Positions 17,755 to 26,904 of a stretch of 64,000 nt of DNA are shown here, one piece after another. The notes beneath the pieces were generated by a model. The model worked only from the letters and a program-made list of their open reading frames with translations, was not told the origin of the DNA and made no database searches. Every line of letters begins with the position of its first letter. Positions within the stretch are counted from its first letter, which is position 1. Source of the DNA: BJGV01 sp965205785 (GTDB lineage: Bacteria > Pseudomonadota > Gammaproteobacteria > Burkholderiales > Nitrosomonadaceae); the NCBI GenBank assembly GCA_965205785.1, contig OZ242188.1, forward strand, positions 2,108,001 through 2,172,000, in the 5' to 3' direction. The translations under genes were made by a program, and so were the position numbers.

Positions 17755-19626
17755 TTATGAGGGTTGATAACGAAGGATAATAAAAAAATTCCGGCCTGGT
17801 TGATTAAAAAATGAAGCGGTTTCATAGCGCTCATCTGAAATATTCTCGATACGTCCTTGCACACGCCAGTTTTGCGTAAGCATATATTCTCCACGTATAT
17901 CTAGTTTAACGTAACTATCGAGTTTACGCGTATTCGCCAGATCATCATAGCGTTGTCCCACAACAAGTAACTGCGCACCCATCATAAATTGATTAAATGA
18001 TAGTCCACATAGCTTAAATTTATCAAACTGCCGGTTCATATCAAAACGAAAAGATTGTCTGGCACGACGCGGTAAGATATTTCCTCTATTAATACCTGAT
18101 GATTTATTCTGAGGATCCAGTAAAGTTAAATTGGTATTAATCTGCCATTGTTTGATTTGTGTAGTAATCACGCCTTCAAAACCACGGATACGCACCTTGT
18201 TAATATTATTCGGTGCAAAAATACTGGCATCAAAAGCAATGAGATCATCAATATGTGTCTCATATATATTAAAAGCCCAGCTTGTCTGTTTAATCTTTCC
18301 GCTGGTCCCGAATTCATAACTCATTGATTCTTCCGGCCTAAGATTGGCATTACCAAATCCTGGAAAATATAATTCATTAAATGTCGGCGCCTTATATGCA
18401 GTCCCGAAATTTGCAGTAAATCGCAACCATTCCTTTACTGTATAACCCCAACCAGCACCCCCTGTTACACGGCCGCCAAATTGTTCATTTTCATCATGCC
18501 GTATAGAAAACAGTAAATTCTGCTTAAAGACGGTTGCCTGATACTGAGCAAATGCTCCCCAATTATTACGGGATGTGACGGCAAAACTCTGATTAGAATT
18601 TACATTATCGTTTTTATAATCGCCTCCAACTGTTAATAAGTGTAATTTACCTAATGTAAAATCATTTTGTAAGGTAATGGTATCGCGGCGAGTATTAAAT
18701 TTAGTCTGAAACATTTGTCCCAGAAAATTTCTAGTATTTTCCCGACTACGACCACCATTTAAGGTAACTTTCCAAAATGTAAAAGGGGAATAACTTGCTT
18801 TCCCGCCAAAAACCCGCTGGACCAGCTCTGTCTTATTTACAAATGTCCCATCAAATTTAGTCTTGCCAGAAGATTGTAAAAAATTAGTCTCAATATCTAG
18901 CCCGTTTTCAAATAAATATCCTGCACGGAATGAGCCTGCTACATTATGATAGCCGTCCCGATCTGGTTCATTGGTAAAACAACCTGCCCCACCTGGGAAT
19001 GGTCTACCCGTACAAGAATTAAATCCATTGGTATTCTTTCCACTGATATTCATATTAAACCAGCCACGCTTACTTCTTCCTGAAAGTCCAGCTGAACCAT
19101 TAAATGTCCCGTAACTTCCGCCACCGATACTAAAACTTGGCGTGAATCCTTTTTTATCTCCTTTACGAGTAAAGATTTGGATCACCCCTCCAATCGCTTC
19201 AGAACCATATAGACTGGATCGTGGACCACGGACAATCTCAATCCGTTCGATCTGTTCGATAGGAATATTTTCAAATGCAGCGCCACCCGATGTGGCAGAT
19301 CCTGCTCTGATACCATCTATGAGTACCAGCACATGATCAGATTCAGTGCCACGCATAAAAATGGACGTGTTTTTACCTGGCCCACCGTTATTAGCAATAC
19401 TAATGCCTGGTGCGCCACGTAATAAATCCTGCACAGATCGTGCTTGCTTTCGTTCAATATCCTTACGCGTGATGACAGTAACTGAAGCAAGCGATTCATC
19501 TGCTGTTTGAGCAGTACGGGTTGCTGTAATAATAATGGGTTCTTTCTGGCTTTCTTCGCTAGCTGATACAGTTACTACATAACTTAGATACAGCACTACA
19601 ACTACCGGTAAACGGTACTTCTTCAT
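17755..19626 (-). CDS. btuB: TonB-dependent outer-membrane cobalamin receptor
   Basis: About 623 residues from the ATG at 19626, which follows AGAGGA; the frame is open another 25 codons upstream without signal-peptide character. A signal peptide (MKKYRLPVVVVLYLSYVVTVSA) is followed by a TonB-box-like segment (PIIITATRT). Next is the plug domain, with RSVQDLLRGAPGI, IFMRGTESDHVLVLIDG and IEIVRGPRSSLYGSEAIGG, and then a long beta-barrel ending IILRYQPS. This is the first gene of the riboswitch-controlled operon. BtuB-like specificity is inferred from that context and from the plug sequence. Confidence 0.93.
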   Translation of the reverse strand: MKKYRLPVVVVLYLSYVVTVSASEESQKEPIIITATRTAQTADESLASVTVITRKDIERKQARSVQDLLRGAPGISIANNGGPGKNTSIFMRGTESDHVLVLIDGIRAGSATSGGAAFENIPIEQIERIEIVRGPRSSLYGSEAIGGVIQIFTRKGDKKGFTPSFSIGGGSYGTFNGSAGLSGRSKRGWFNMNISGKNTNGFNSCTGRPFPGGAGCFTNEPDRDGYHNVAGSFRAGYLFENGLDIETNFLQSSGKTKFDGTFVNKTELVQRVFGGKASYSPFTFWKVTLNGGRSRENTRNFLGQMFQTKFNTRRDTITLQNDFTLGKLHLLTVGGDYKNDNVNSNQSFAVTSRNNWGAFAQYQATVFKQNLLFSIRHDENEQFGGRVTGGAGWGYTVKEWLRFTANFGTAYKAPTFNELYFPGFGNANLRPEESMSYEFGTSGKIKQTSWAFNIYETHIDDLIAFDASIFAPNNINKVRIRGFEGVITTQIKQWQINTNLTLLDPQNKSSGINRGNILPRRARQSFRFDMNRQFDKFKLCGLSFNQFMMGAQLLVVGQRYDDLANTRKLDSYVKLDIRGEYMLTQNWRVQGRIENISDERYETASFFNQPGRNFFIILRYQPS

Positions 19627-19767
19627 TAATTGATTCCTCTGCGCACACCCGCACGCGGTATCAGTATAAAAAAGTATTACGGTAGGAATTGAAATAAACA
19701 TTTAGATCAGGTTAACAAGACAACCTGTCTTTATGTCATATATTGCCAGCCGCAATACTACATATTG

Positions 19768-19962
19768 ACCTCAGGCCGGTCTCCGGACTCATGAGTGGAT
19801 CTCTCCTGGATTTGCACCTTCCCGTGATAAATCACAGTGGCATTTTGCAAATCCTTACCTCATTTACCGTTGCGGGGGCAGTGTCGGCATTGTTCTGAAT
19901 ACTATCAAAACGCACCGGCTTCCCGTTTAATTCTTTCAGCGAGCGCTGTAAGAACACCTCAA
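19768..19962 (-). ncRNA. Cobalamin riboswitch in the btuB leader
   Basis: On the minus strand the RNA starts GAGGTGTTCTTAC and contains GGGAAGCCGGTG, then the GCCGACACTGCCCCCGCAAC element. The conserved B12-box GCCACTG is at 19835-19841, followed by CACGGGAAGG and a closing GGAGACCGGCCTGAGG that pairs with the 5' part. These are the conserved blocks of the cobalamin riboswitch. It lies about 140 bases before btuB and should reduce expression of the whole operon when adenosylcobalamin is abundant. The remaining space to 20219 is AT-rich with no other feature seen. Confidence 0.95.
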
Positions 19963-20219
19963 GTAGTACTATTTAAAATACAAGTCTTAGGATGAATGTG
20001 TCAAGTGCTTTACTTTTCTTAGCCACGCTCTTCTCCAACAATACTTTGATGTCAGTCATGATAGTTTCCTGCTAAGAAGTTAATTTATTTATTAAATTGT
20101 TATTTAATCACTGAAATAATTGTTAATTGTGACTAATGTGATTTAGTCGCAGAAATTGCCTTTGGTCAATACTATGCGGAATGAATATAAAAAGAATTAA
20201 TTCTATATAAAAAATAAAT

Positions 20220-21215
20220 ATGCTAAATAATTCTATAGTTAAAAACTGTCAGCAGCATCAGCATTTTTTTAACAAAGACTGGCATTATCATAAAGTTCCG
20301 ATACCAATATTGGTTGGCAATATACCCCTATATACTTATAACGTATGGTTACAAGTAAGAGAAATCGGACTTGAAGATAAAACTCCACCATTGATAAATC
20401 CAGCGCCACCGACTGTTCCTCTTCATGGAGATAGCCAAGGATTTCTAGTGAGATCTATACGCGTTACAAAACAACATCAAATACTTCAAAAATCACAGGA
20501 TTATTTAACCTACATACCATATCAGTACTCACGCTACTATATTGATATGAAACAATCATTTGAAGAGTATAAAAATAAATTTTCTACAAAAACAATATCA
20601 ACTATCAATCGTAAAATCAGAAAGTACACAAAATATTGTGATGGGCAGCTTACTTGGAAAGCATTCAACTCTGCTAATGAAATGGATGAGTTTTATCAGT
20701 TAGCTAAGACTGTCTCTAAAAAAACCTATCAGGAGAAACTATATGATGAAGGTATACCGGATTCTGATGAATTTCTTGATGAAATGAAATTACTTACTCA
20801 GCATGGGAATATACAAGGATTCATTCTTTTTCATAAAGATAAACCGGTGTCCTATCTGTATTGCCCTATATCAGGTCATACTGTGATCTATGCCTATGTT
20901 GGATATGATCCTGATTATACAAAATATTCAGTTGGAACTATTCTACAGTGGCTTGCTTTAGAGTCTTTATTTCAGAATGACTCTTATCACTTTTTTGATT
21001 TTACTGAAGGGGAATCAGAACAAAAGAAGCTATATGCAACTCACAATATTAAATGTGCAAATGTATTTTATATTCGTTACAAACTTAGCAATATTATTGT
21101 GCTCGAGTGCAAAAAAACGGTAGACATGATTTGCTCATCCATCGTGGCACTACTGGATAAGACTGGCAAAAAAGAGGCTCTAAAAAAATTAATGCGCTCC
21201 GGAGGATTACATTAA
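20220..21215 (+). CDS. GNAT/FemAB-like acyl- or aminoacyltransferase (first of a pair)
   Basis: A 331-residue soluble protein. The middle and C-terminal parts show a BioF2/FemAB-like acetyltransferase fold: a long helix with SKKTYQEKLYDEG, a strand-loop with IQGFILFHKDKPVSYLYC, then YVGYDPDYTKYSVGTILQWLALESLF and HFFDFTEGES. The same landmarks occur in the next gene, so the two are paralogues. Enzymes of this kind modify cell-surface polysaccharides or peptides, but no surface operon is present here, so the substrate is unknown. It begins with ATG after an A-rich stretch, without a clear ribosome-binding site. Confidence 0.7.
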   Translation: MLNNSIVKNCQQHQHFFNKDWHYHKVPIPILVGNIPLYTYNVWLQVREIGLEDKTPPLINPAPPTVPLHGDSQGFLVRSIRVTKQHQILQKSQDYLTYIPYQYSRYYIDMKQSFEEYKNKFSTKTISTINRKIRKYTKYCDGQLTWKAFNSANEMDEFYQLAKTVSKKTYQEKLYDEGIPDSDEFLDEMKLLTQHGNIQGFILFHKDKPVSYLYCPISGHTVIYAYVGYDPDYTKYSVGTILQWLALESLFQNDSYHFFDFTEGESEQKKLYATHNIKCANVFYIRYKLSNIIVLECKKTVDMICSSIVALLDKTGKKEALKKLMRSGGLH

Positions 21216-21358
21216 TAAATTAAAAAGCTAAGATTATATTGATTTATCTGTGGCTTTTATCACAGACATTATTCGGCGATTTTAATACCATTATCAGTAA
21301 TTACAAAAGATAAATACCTGCAGCGTTTCTCTTTTTAAATCTAGTTTTAATAAAAATT

Positions 21359-22501
21359 ATGGATCAATGGTACCTATCTAGCGTTCCGGGAAAAGCTATT
21401 AATTTTTCGTTACTTGGTAATATCCCAATTGAACTGGACCCACATTGGCTAAATAGTCATGTTAATAGCCCGGATAAAGATGTTCAGTATTATTTACAAG
21501 GTGACCAGGATCATCCATGCGGTTATGCTCCTTTTTTTGTCCACCCCGGAAACCTTGATTTCTGTTTTGGTGAAGTTACTTTGTTCAGTATCCCTGTACA
21601 CAGATATGCCATGCAGGGCGCCCCTCTTTGTGAAGACTGCTCCTCCCTTACTGAACTATTTAGATACCTTCATAAAAAAATAGATACAAATAACGTTATT
21701 TTTTTTGAAGGTGTAAGAAAAGATTCACAACTTAATAAACTACTAACAGCAACTGGGAGCCCAGTATTCAATCTTTTTCACGTTCTTCCTTATGGTCCTA
21801 CATACGACCGGCGCCTGATTGAATTACCCAGTGGAGCCCAATTTGAAGATTATTTAAAAACACTTAGCGGCAACGCCCGCAATAACATACGTCGTATGAT
21901 TAAAACTTTTACGGCGATGGAAAAAGATACAGTTAATGTGACCTGCTATACAGAACCAGACCAGATTGATGAACTAGTTACCATTTTAGCTGAAATATCC
22001 AAAAAAACTTATCAGCATAATCTACTTAGCGTAGGAATTGAGAATAATCCTGAGCAAACTAAAAAACTTCGTGCTGCAGCAGCCGGAGGTTGGTTGCGTG
22101 CCTATGTTCTCTGGATAAATAACGTTCCGATTGCTTTTAATGTTGGATATCATCATGGTCAAATTTTTTACGGGCATGATATGGGATTTGATCCAGAATT
22201 TGCAAAGCTTCAACCAGGCATTTATCTTCTAACAAAAGTCATAACGGATCTTTTATCAAAAGGAATCTATTGCCTTGACTTCCTTTCCGGAGATAGTGTG
22301 TTTAAGAAAAGACTATCGAACACTTCAAGAAAAGAGCAACATTATTATCTGATACCCCGCGGCTGGCCAGGCACCGCTTATGCGTTTTCATTATCTACAA
22401 CTAACTTTCTATCTAGTGTAATTGGGAACTGGCTTGATAAGAAAGGCCTAAAGACCTGGATTAAACGACTGATAAGAAGAAATTCTACTTCTAGAGACTA
22501 A
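21359..22501 (+). CDS. GNAT/FemAB-like transferase (second of a pair)
   Basis: A 380-residue relative of the preceding protein, with SGNARNNIRRMIKTF before the catalytic region, AEISKKTYQHNLLSVGIE, LRAYVLWINNVPIAFNVGY, GHDMGFDPEFAKLQPGIYL and LDFLSGDSVFKKRLS. It differs by an extra N-terminal domain of about 60 residues. There are 143 bases between the two genes. The likely role is transfer of an acyl or aminoacyl group onto a surface molecule, but this is inference from fold. A hairpin of the genome's repeat family lies 70 bases after its stop codon. Confidence 0.7.
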   Translation: MDQWYLSSVPGKAINFSLLGNIPIELDPHWLNSHVNSPDKDVQYYLQGDQDHPCGYAPFFVHPGNLDFCFGEVTLFSIPVHRYAMQGAPLCEDCSSLTELFRYLHKKIDTNNVIFFEGVRKDSQLNKLLTATGSPVFNLFHVLPYGPTYDRRLIELPSGAQFEDYLKTLSGNARNNIRRMIKTFTAMEKDTVNVTCYTEPDQIDELVTILAEISKKTYQHNLLSVGIENNPEQTKKLRAAAAGGWLRAYVLWINNVPIAFNVGYHHGQIFYGHDMGFDPEFAKLQPGIYLLTKVITDLLSKGIYCLDFLSGDSVFKKRLSNTSRKEQHYYLIPRGWPGTAYAFSLSTTNFLSSVIGNWLDKKGLKTWIKRLIRRNSTSRD

Positions 22502-22568
22502 ATAAAAATTGAAAATAAAATTGTTATTAATTGCTTTGTTTATTGGGTTCCATTGAACTACTATAGAC

Positions 22569-22604
22569 TTGAATGCTCTCTTTTGATGCAGAGCAGATAT
22601 TCAT
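22569..22604 (+). repeat. Solitary hairpin copy of the ssrA-linked repeat
   Basis: TTGAATGCTCTC and GAGCAGATATTCA flank a TTTTGATGCA centre. It resembles the right end of the repeats further on and is preceded by the same GAACTACTATAGAC-type sequence. No ssrA-like core precedes it. This is the leftmost copy seen. Confidence 0.6.
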
Positions 22605-22683
22605 GACTTAATTACTTTCAATGATATACTTTTAAGTAAAGTCAAAGTTTCCTTGTAGACATACCAAATTTAAGAGTAATGAA

Positions 22684-23091
22684 ATGAGCAGACCAGAGAT
22701 ATTGTTGGTTTATGATAGGGAATGTCCTGTCTGCAACTCTTATTGCCAAATCATTAAAATTAGGAAAACAATTGGTGACTTAAGAATTATCGATGCACGT
22801 AAGAAAAGTGAAATCCTGAATGAGATTACTAGATCTGGTTTAGATATTGATCAAGGGATGGTATTAAAAATGGAGAACCAACTTTACTATGGCTCTGACG
22901 CAATACACGCTCTTGCCTTAATTAGTAGTCGTTCAAACCTTTTCAATCGTTTTAATTACTGGGTATTTAAGTCTAAATCAGTATCCTCATGGCTCTATCC
23001 AATTTTTCGATTTTTCCGTAACCTTTTACTTAAGATGCTTGGGAAAACGAGAATCAATAATCTAGGCAAGCCTGACAATGAAAAGTTTTGA
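22684..23091 (+). CDS. DCC-family thiol-disulfide oxidoreductase-like protein (DUF393)
   Basis: A 135-residue protein with the family motif YDRECPVCNSYC near its N-terminus (the CxxC pair and an extra Cys), the RIIDARKKS strand, and a hydrophobic C-terminal half with RNLLLKMLGK. DUF393 proteins are predicted thioredoxin-fold redox proteins. ATG at 22684 begins the conserved strand immediately; partner genes are not evident. Confidence 0.8.
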   Translation: MSRPEILLVYDRECPVCNSYCQIIKIRKTIGDLRIIDARKKSEILNEITRSGLDIDQGMVLKMENQLYYGSDAIHALALISSRSNLFNRFNYWVFKSKSVSSWLYPIFRFFRNLLLKMLGKTRINNLGKPDNEKF

Positions 23092-23157
23092 ACCCCTATT
23101 TACAAAATTAGATGGGCTGTGGGTTTTTATTTTTGTATAAAGCGTATACTGATAAAT

Positions 23158-23717
23158 ATGGAATTTGTTCTTCATTATCATGGTCCACTTAGGCCTAATG
23201 GAAGCGCTACACATAAACACCAACTTAGACAGGTTTTCCATCAACAATTAAAATGTTTGTGGGATCAGCCGCCACTTAGTGAGCATATATCTTATTTGGA
23301 GCCTGGCAAAAATAAGAGTAGCTATTATTTACCTCGACCATTTGATTCATTTGTTTTTGTACCACTAGTTACAGGAGAGATGAACGTTATAGCTGAATTA
23401 TCGTTTGTAATACTACAACCTCTTTATCTCATGGACAACTAATTCATGGTGGTGACATTGATAACCGACTAAAAACACTTTTTGATGCATTAACAATGCC
23501 GAGACATCAAAACGCATTTCCAAAAAAAATAAAACCTAAATCTGATCAAGCTCCATTCTTTTTTTGTCTCTTAGAGGACGATAGCTTGGTAACATCGGTT
23601 GCAGTTAAGACAGAACAGTTACTAATTCCTCGAAAAGATAAATTAATTGTTAATGTTATTATTAATGTCAAAACAAGGGTCACACGTGTGACCCCCGGAA
23701 ACACTAACTGGAACTAA
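23158..23717 (+). pseudogene. RusA-like endonuclease-related gene, broken by a frameshift
   Basis: The first part (MEFVLHYHGPLRPNGSATHK...) stops at 23442. The continuation in another frame reads LIHGGDIDNRLKTLFDAL then TMPRHQN and runs to 23717. The G-DIDN-x-KTLFDAL pattern with its acidic residues is typical of RusA-fold Holliday-junction resolvase relatives often found in mobile DNA. The frame change lies between 23425 and 23436 and is equivalent to one missing base. Neither half would contain a full fold, so I treat it as a pseudogene unless the base call is wrong. Confidence 0.65.
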
Positions 23718-23793
23718 AACAGCAGATTAGATAGCAATTTTTAGCATTAAACGGTTACTTAAATAGTATCTAACTGTAGCAGTATTATGTCAA

Positions 23794-24333
23794 TTATCTT
23801 GAAAGAGCATTCTTTATTGCAGTGATCACTTCATCGGCATATGGTTTGGTACCAGGACTAAAACTAGTAATTAGTTTCCCATCTCTGCCAATTAAATACT
23901 TATGAAAATTCCAGGTTGGGTAGGTTCCTGCAGTTGCAGCTAGAGCGACGTAAAATGGATGGGCATTCTTTTTGGTAACCTTGACTTTTTCAAACATTGG
24001 AAACTTAACTCCATATGTTAAACGACAAAAGTCCTGAATTTGTTCCTCTGATCCTGGCTCCTGTCCAAGAAAATCATTTGATGGAAAACCAATTACAACC
24101 AAGCCTTTATCAGCATACTCCTTATTGAGTTTTTCGAGCCCTTCATATTGGGGTGTATTTCCACACTTTGATGCAGTATTCACAATAAGTACCACTTTAT
24201 CTCTATATGCCTGACAGAGATTAACTTTCTCAGATGATGCAAGGCGTCGGAAATCGTGATCCAACAGTGATTCTTCACAAGCCAATGCTGGTACACCTAT
24301 AAAGCTCAATAAAAGAATAATAACTGCTCTCAT
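23794..24333 (-). CDS. Glutathione peroxidase-family protein, exported
   Basis: About 179 residues from the ATG at 24333, which follows GAGAAGAAA; the frame is open nine codons further. A signal peptide (MRAVIILLLSFIGVPALA) precedes a thiol-peroxidase fold: NTASKCGNTPQYEGLE holds the peroxidatic Cys, FPSNDFLGQEPGS follows, and TWNFHKYLIGRDG carries the conserved Trp and an Asn. The usual second cysteine of FPCNQF is Ser here and the Gln is Asp, a variant known in exported proteobacterial members. It should reduce peroxides in the periplasm; the electron donor is unknown. Confidence 0.85.
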   Translation of the reverse strand: MRAVIILLLSFIGVPALACEESLLDHDFRRLASSEKVNLCQAYRDKVVLIVNTASKCGNTPQYEGLEKLNKEYADKGLVVIGFPSNDFLGQEPGSEEQIQDFCRLTYGVKFPMFEKVKVTKKNAHPFYVALAATAGTYPTWNFHKYLIGRDGKLITSFSPGTKPYADEVITAIKNALSR

Positions 24334-24525
24334 TTTCTTCTCGAAAATTATGGCTGTCATGGAATTAGTGCAATAGTATATTGAAAGATTATCCTAGATA
24401 AATAGTACTAAAGACAAGCATCTAGGTTTATTTATGCTTTGATACTAATAAAATATCTTAAATAGTACTACAATTAGCTCATCGCCAAAATTTGGTTAAA
24501 CAAATTTAATAGCATAAATAAACTA

Positions 24526-24927
24526 ATGGCTATATCAACCACCATTATCAGCAGAGGTTGGCAACAATGTCTGGTATGTATAATACTACACACATTATTC
24601 CCACTCTTACCCCTAGGCCTTGAATTTCTTATTACGGAAGATGTTTCTATTCGAACCCTAATGATTACAACTGCTATTTATATAATAACTATAGGCAGCT
24701 TATCTAGGTCAATCTTGTTTTTCATATTTTCTATCTTAATGAGTGTATTATTTTCTATAGGGTTTGGGCTAGTAATGGAAGGCGGTAAAGTTCCTGATTA
24801 CACATCTACTGCAACTGTATTTATGTTATTTCTAATTTTTCTCGCTTATTCCAGGGAAAAATATGTTTTACACGTTATTGAGAAAGCCGAATGTCTCAAT
24901 TTCAAACCAAAACCAAGTGACAATTAA
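24526..24927 (+). CDS. Four-helix membrane protein of unknown function
   Basis: A 133-residue protein with four hydrophobic segments (about residues 12-33, 43-61, 64-86 and 93-110) and a short charged C-terminal tail. No family recognised. It ends seven bases before the phosphoribosyltransferase-like gene, so the two are probably cotranscribed and may work together, for instance with the membrane anchor of the next protein. Confidence 0.55.
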   Translation: MAISTTIISRGWQQCLVCIILHTLFPLLPLGLEFLITEDVSIRTLMITTAIYIITIGSLSRSILFFIFSILMSVLFSIGFGLVMEGGKVPDYTSTATVFMLFLIFLAYSREKYVLHVIEKAECLNFKPKPSDN

Positions 24928-24933
24928 TCAGCC

Positions 24934-25736
24934 ATGACATTCTTAGAGATTCTTCCAATATCGGGAATAATTCTTTGCATTCTTGCATTTATTGTGTCAG
25001 TCTGGCATTCACAAAGTCTTCTAAATTCGCATATAAATAATTTACAAGATTTGTTAATTACCAAAGATAAATTAGTCAGTGGTTCTATTAATCCTGATGA
25101 TATAGAAAACGCTTTAAAATTATTGACAAATTTTGCTTTAAATAAACAACCAAATTCAATTATCGGTATAAATCGTGGAGGAGCAATGATGGTGGAATTC
25201 TTGCACTCCAAACAAAAATACCAAGTAAAAATTACATACAATGCCACGTTAGCGGAGAAAAATTTGATTGCCCAACTGAAGGGCTGTCAAGCCCAGTGAT
25301 GATAGTAGATGACATATCTAGAACTGGGCGTTCAATGCGAAAGACTGAAATGTATATTAAAGCAGTGTTTCCTTCTGCAGAAGTCATTACCGCATCATTA
25401 TTCTCATATGTTCACAGTATTGGTAACCCTGCATATAAAGAAATTAGTTACTATGCGTTACCACTTGCAAATAGAGATTTTGAATCTTTCTGGAATAAAA
25501 ACTATGATTTAGGTTCAGCAAAAGAAGAAAAATTTACAACAATTGAACAAAGTGTTAAGACCCTAGCTAAATTACTTGATATTCATATTAAAAAAAATAA
25601 CGACAAGGATATCTCATCTTTGGGTGCACATATTAAGGCTCTTACTGAGAAACCTATAGTTAAAGAAATCAAGAAACGAAGTAATAAATTATCATCTTCC
25701 TCCAAAGTGTATAACTTAAGGAATCATCCTAAATAA
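24934..25736 (+). CDS. Membrane-anchored phosphoribosyltransferase-like protein, in two frames (-1 shift)
   Basis: The first part has an N-terminal membrane helix (about residues 5-24), a linker, and the start of a PRTase-like domain (IIGINRGGAMMVEFL). It stops at 25299. The second part begins at MIVDDISRTGRSM, the PRPP-binding motif of type I phosphoribosyltransferases, and runs to 25736 with a basic tail. Reading back in the second frame gives FDCPTEGLSSPVMIVDD, so the domain is continuous if the ribosome slips -1 at 25260-25266 or if one T is missing there. The combined product is about 267 residues. The substrate base is unknown. As an alternative, two overlapping proteins (stop and start share TGATG) could be made. 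Confidence 0.6.
25260..25294 (+). other. Possible -1 frameshift site (slippery heptamer A_AAT_TTG plus hairpin)
   Basis: In the zero frame the codons AAT and TTG follow an A, giving the X_XXY_YYZ form. A -1 shift here leads exactly into the frame with the PRPP motif. A small hairpin, GGGCT and AGCCC with a four-base loop, starts 14 bases downstream, longer than the usual spacer. A deleted T in the AAATTT run would look the same. Confidence 0.35.
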
Positions 25737-25754
25737 TGCATCTACTCTGTTACT

Positions 25755-25895
25755 AGCTTATAACCCCTACTACAAGCCGATCTACGTTTATCCTTTTTTC
25801 AAGATACCAACAAAAATATACCATTATATTTACTGAATGTTATCGGATTTCTATAGCCGTGAGTGTCCATTTTTGACACAAAATAGTCGTTGAAG
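25755..25895 (+). repeat. Copy of the ssrA-linked repeat without its core
   Basis: This holds the conserved spacer (ACAAGCCGATCTACG, then AAGATACCAACA and ACCATTATATTTACTG) and a worn hairpin (GAGTGTCC, TTTTTGACAC, AAAATAG). The ssrA-like left end is missing. The rest of the 325-base gap to 26062 has no further feature. Confidence 0.7.
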
Positions 25896-26062
25896 ATATC
25901 AGTATCGTCTTTATTCCAATCGAACATACTCTTTGCATTTATCTATTAATAGGTATTTTCACACAATGTGTGATTTTTCACAGAAGATACTGTTGGAAGT
26001 GATTAATCTCAATTGATGTGACAATTATTAATCTGTAATTAAAAGCTTATATAAGTTTACAT

Positions 26063-26311
26063 ATGAAAATTGGAGAAGCAATTTTAAAGCATGAAGAACG
26101 GATGATGCGGATGCCTAATGTTATAGGTATTGGCATTGGAAAGTGTGCGGAAATAAACGTGATCAAGATATTTGTGCTTCAAAAACAGCTAAAATCTAGT
26201 CTACAATCTAATGAAATAATTCCAAATATATTGGAGGGGTTTATGACTGATGTAGAGGAAATTGAGGTTGGAATAGCTCAGGCATCTAATCCCTATCAAG
26301 AAGATTTATGA
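26063..26311 (+). CDS. Small protein resembling the N-terminal segment of NAL1-type proteins
   Basis: An 82-residue protein with MPNVIGIGIGKCAEINVIKIFVLQKQL and NIIPNILEGF-like parts. The pattern of a P-NV-x-G-x-G-x-G strand, an I-x-V-x-V strand and an IP-x-x-x-x-G turn is found at the start of many bacterial NAL1-like proteins of unclear function. Here only that segment exists. It may be a complete small protein or a truncated one; the following DNA shows no continuation of the longer family. Confidence 0.5.
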   Translation: MKIGEAILKHEERMMRMPNVIGIGIGKCAEINVIKIFVLQKQLKSSLQSNEIIPNILEGFMTDVEEIEVGIAQASNPYQEDL

Positions 26312-26490
26312 TGAATACAAAACCAAATAAGGACAGAAGCATGAGTACGTGTCGTGATCAAGTATTTAAGGTTTTGAATGTCCGATTCTGTTGGTACAAA
26401 GAAGATACTAAGTAACGCATTTATAATCCCAGCAATCTCTTACATGAAGCCATCATATAGGCATTAACCTGTTTGCATTGGGTTCCATCT

Positions 26491-26796
26491 ATGGATGTAA
26501 CATCATTTTTGCAAATTATATTTCATCTAGCCTGCTCCTCAGCAATGGGGATTGTGGCTGGCTTTCAATTTGTACATGATTCTGAATATGAAGCAAAGAA
26601 AATAAAATATTCATATCTTGGATATTTCATAACTATATTTTTAGTAATATTTTTATTAGGTATTATGGTAGTTACAGGTGGTTTTAATATAAAGCATTGG
26701 GTAGTATTCTTTTTGTACTTTTCTTTCATACTTATAAGTATTTATTTAACCATTAAAATTCTTTTTAGAAAAAAAGGAATGAATTTCTCTGCCTAA
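26491..26796 (+). CDS. Small three-helix membrane protein
   Basis: About 101 residues from ATG at 26491 (MDVTSFLQIIF); the frame is open six codons further from a TTG. Three hydrophobic segments, no recognised family. A worn hairpin-like stretch (GAATGTCC and TTGGTACAAAG, 26377-26405) lies upstream, so it may be cargo of the repeat-bounded region. Confidence 0.5.
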   Translation: MDVTSFLQIIFHLACSSAMGIVAGFQFVHDSEYEAKKIKYSYLGYFITIFLVIFLLGIMVVTGGFNIKHWVVFFLYFSFILISIYLTIKILFRKKGMNFSA

Positions 26797-26904
26797 ATAT
26801 CGAAATAATAAAGTTATGTAGTTATTTGCTTGTTACCAGATTTTTTGTATATATATATTTGTATCTACTTTAGGCATAAAGTAGCAGTCTTCATAAAAGA
26901 GAAA

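Noticed and set aside
26377..26412. Possible worn hairpin (GAATGTCC with TTGGTACAAAG)
   Set aside because: Both arms are too degraded to separate from chance; I mention it only as context for the following gene.
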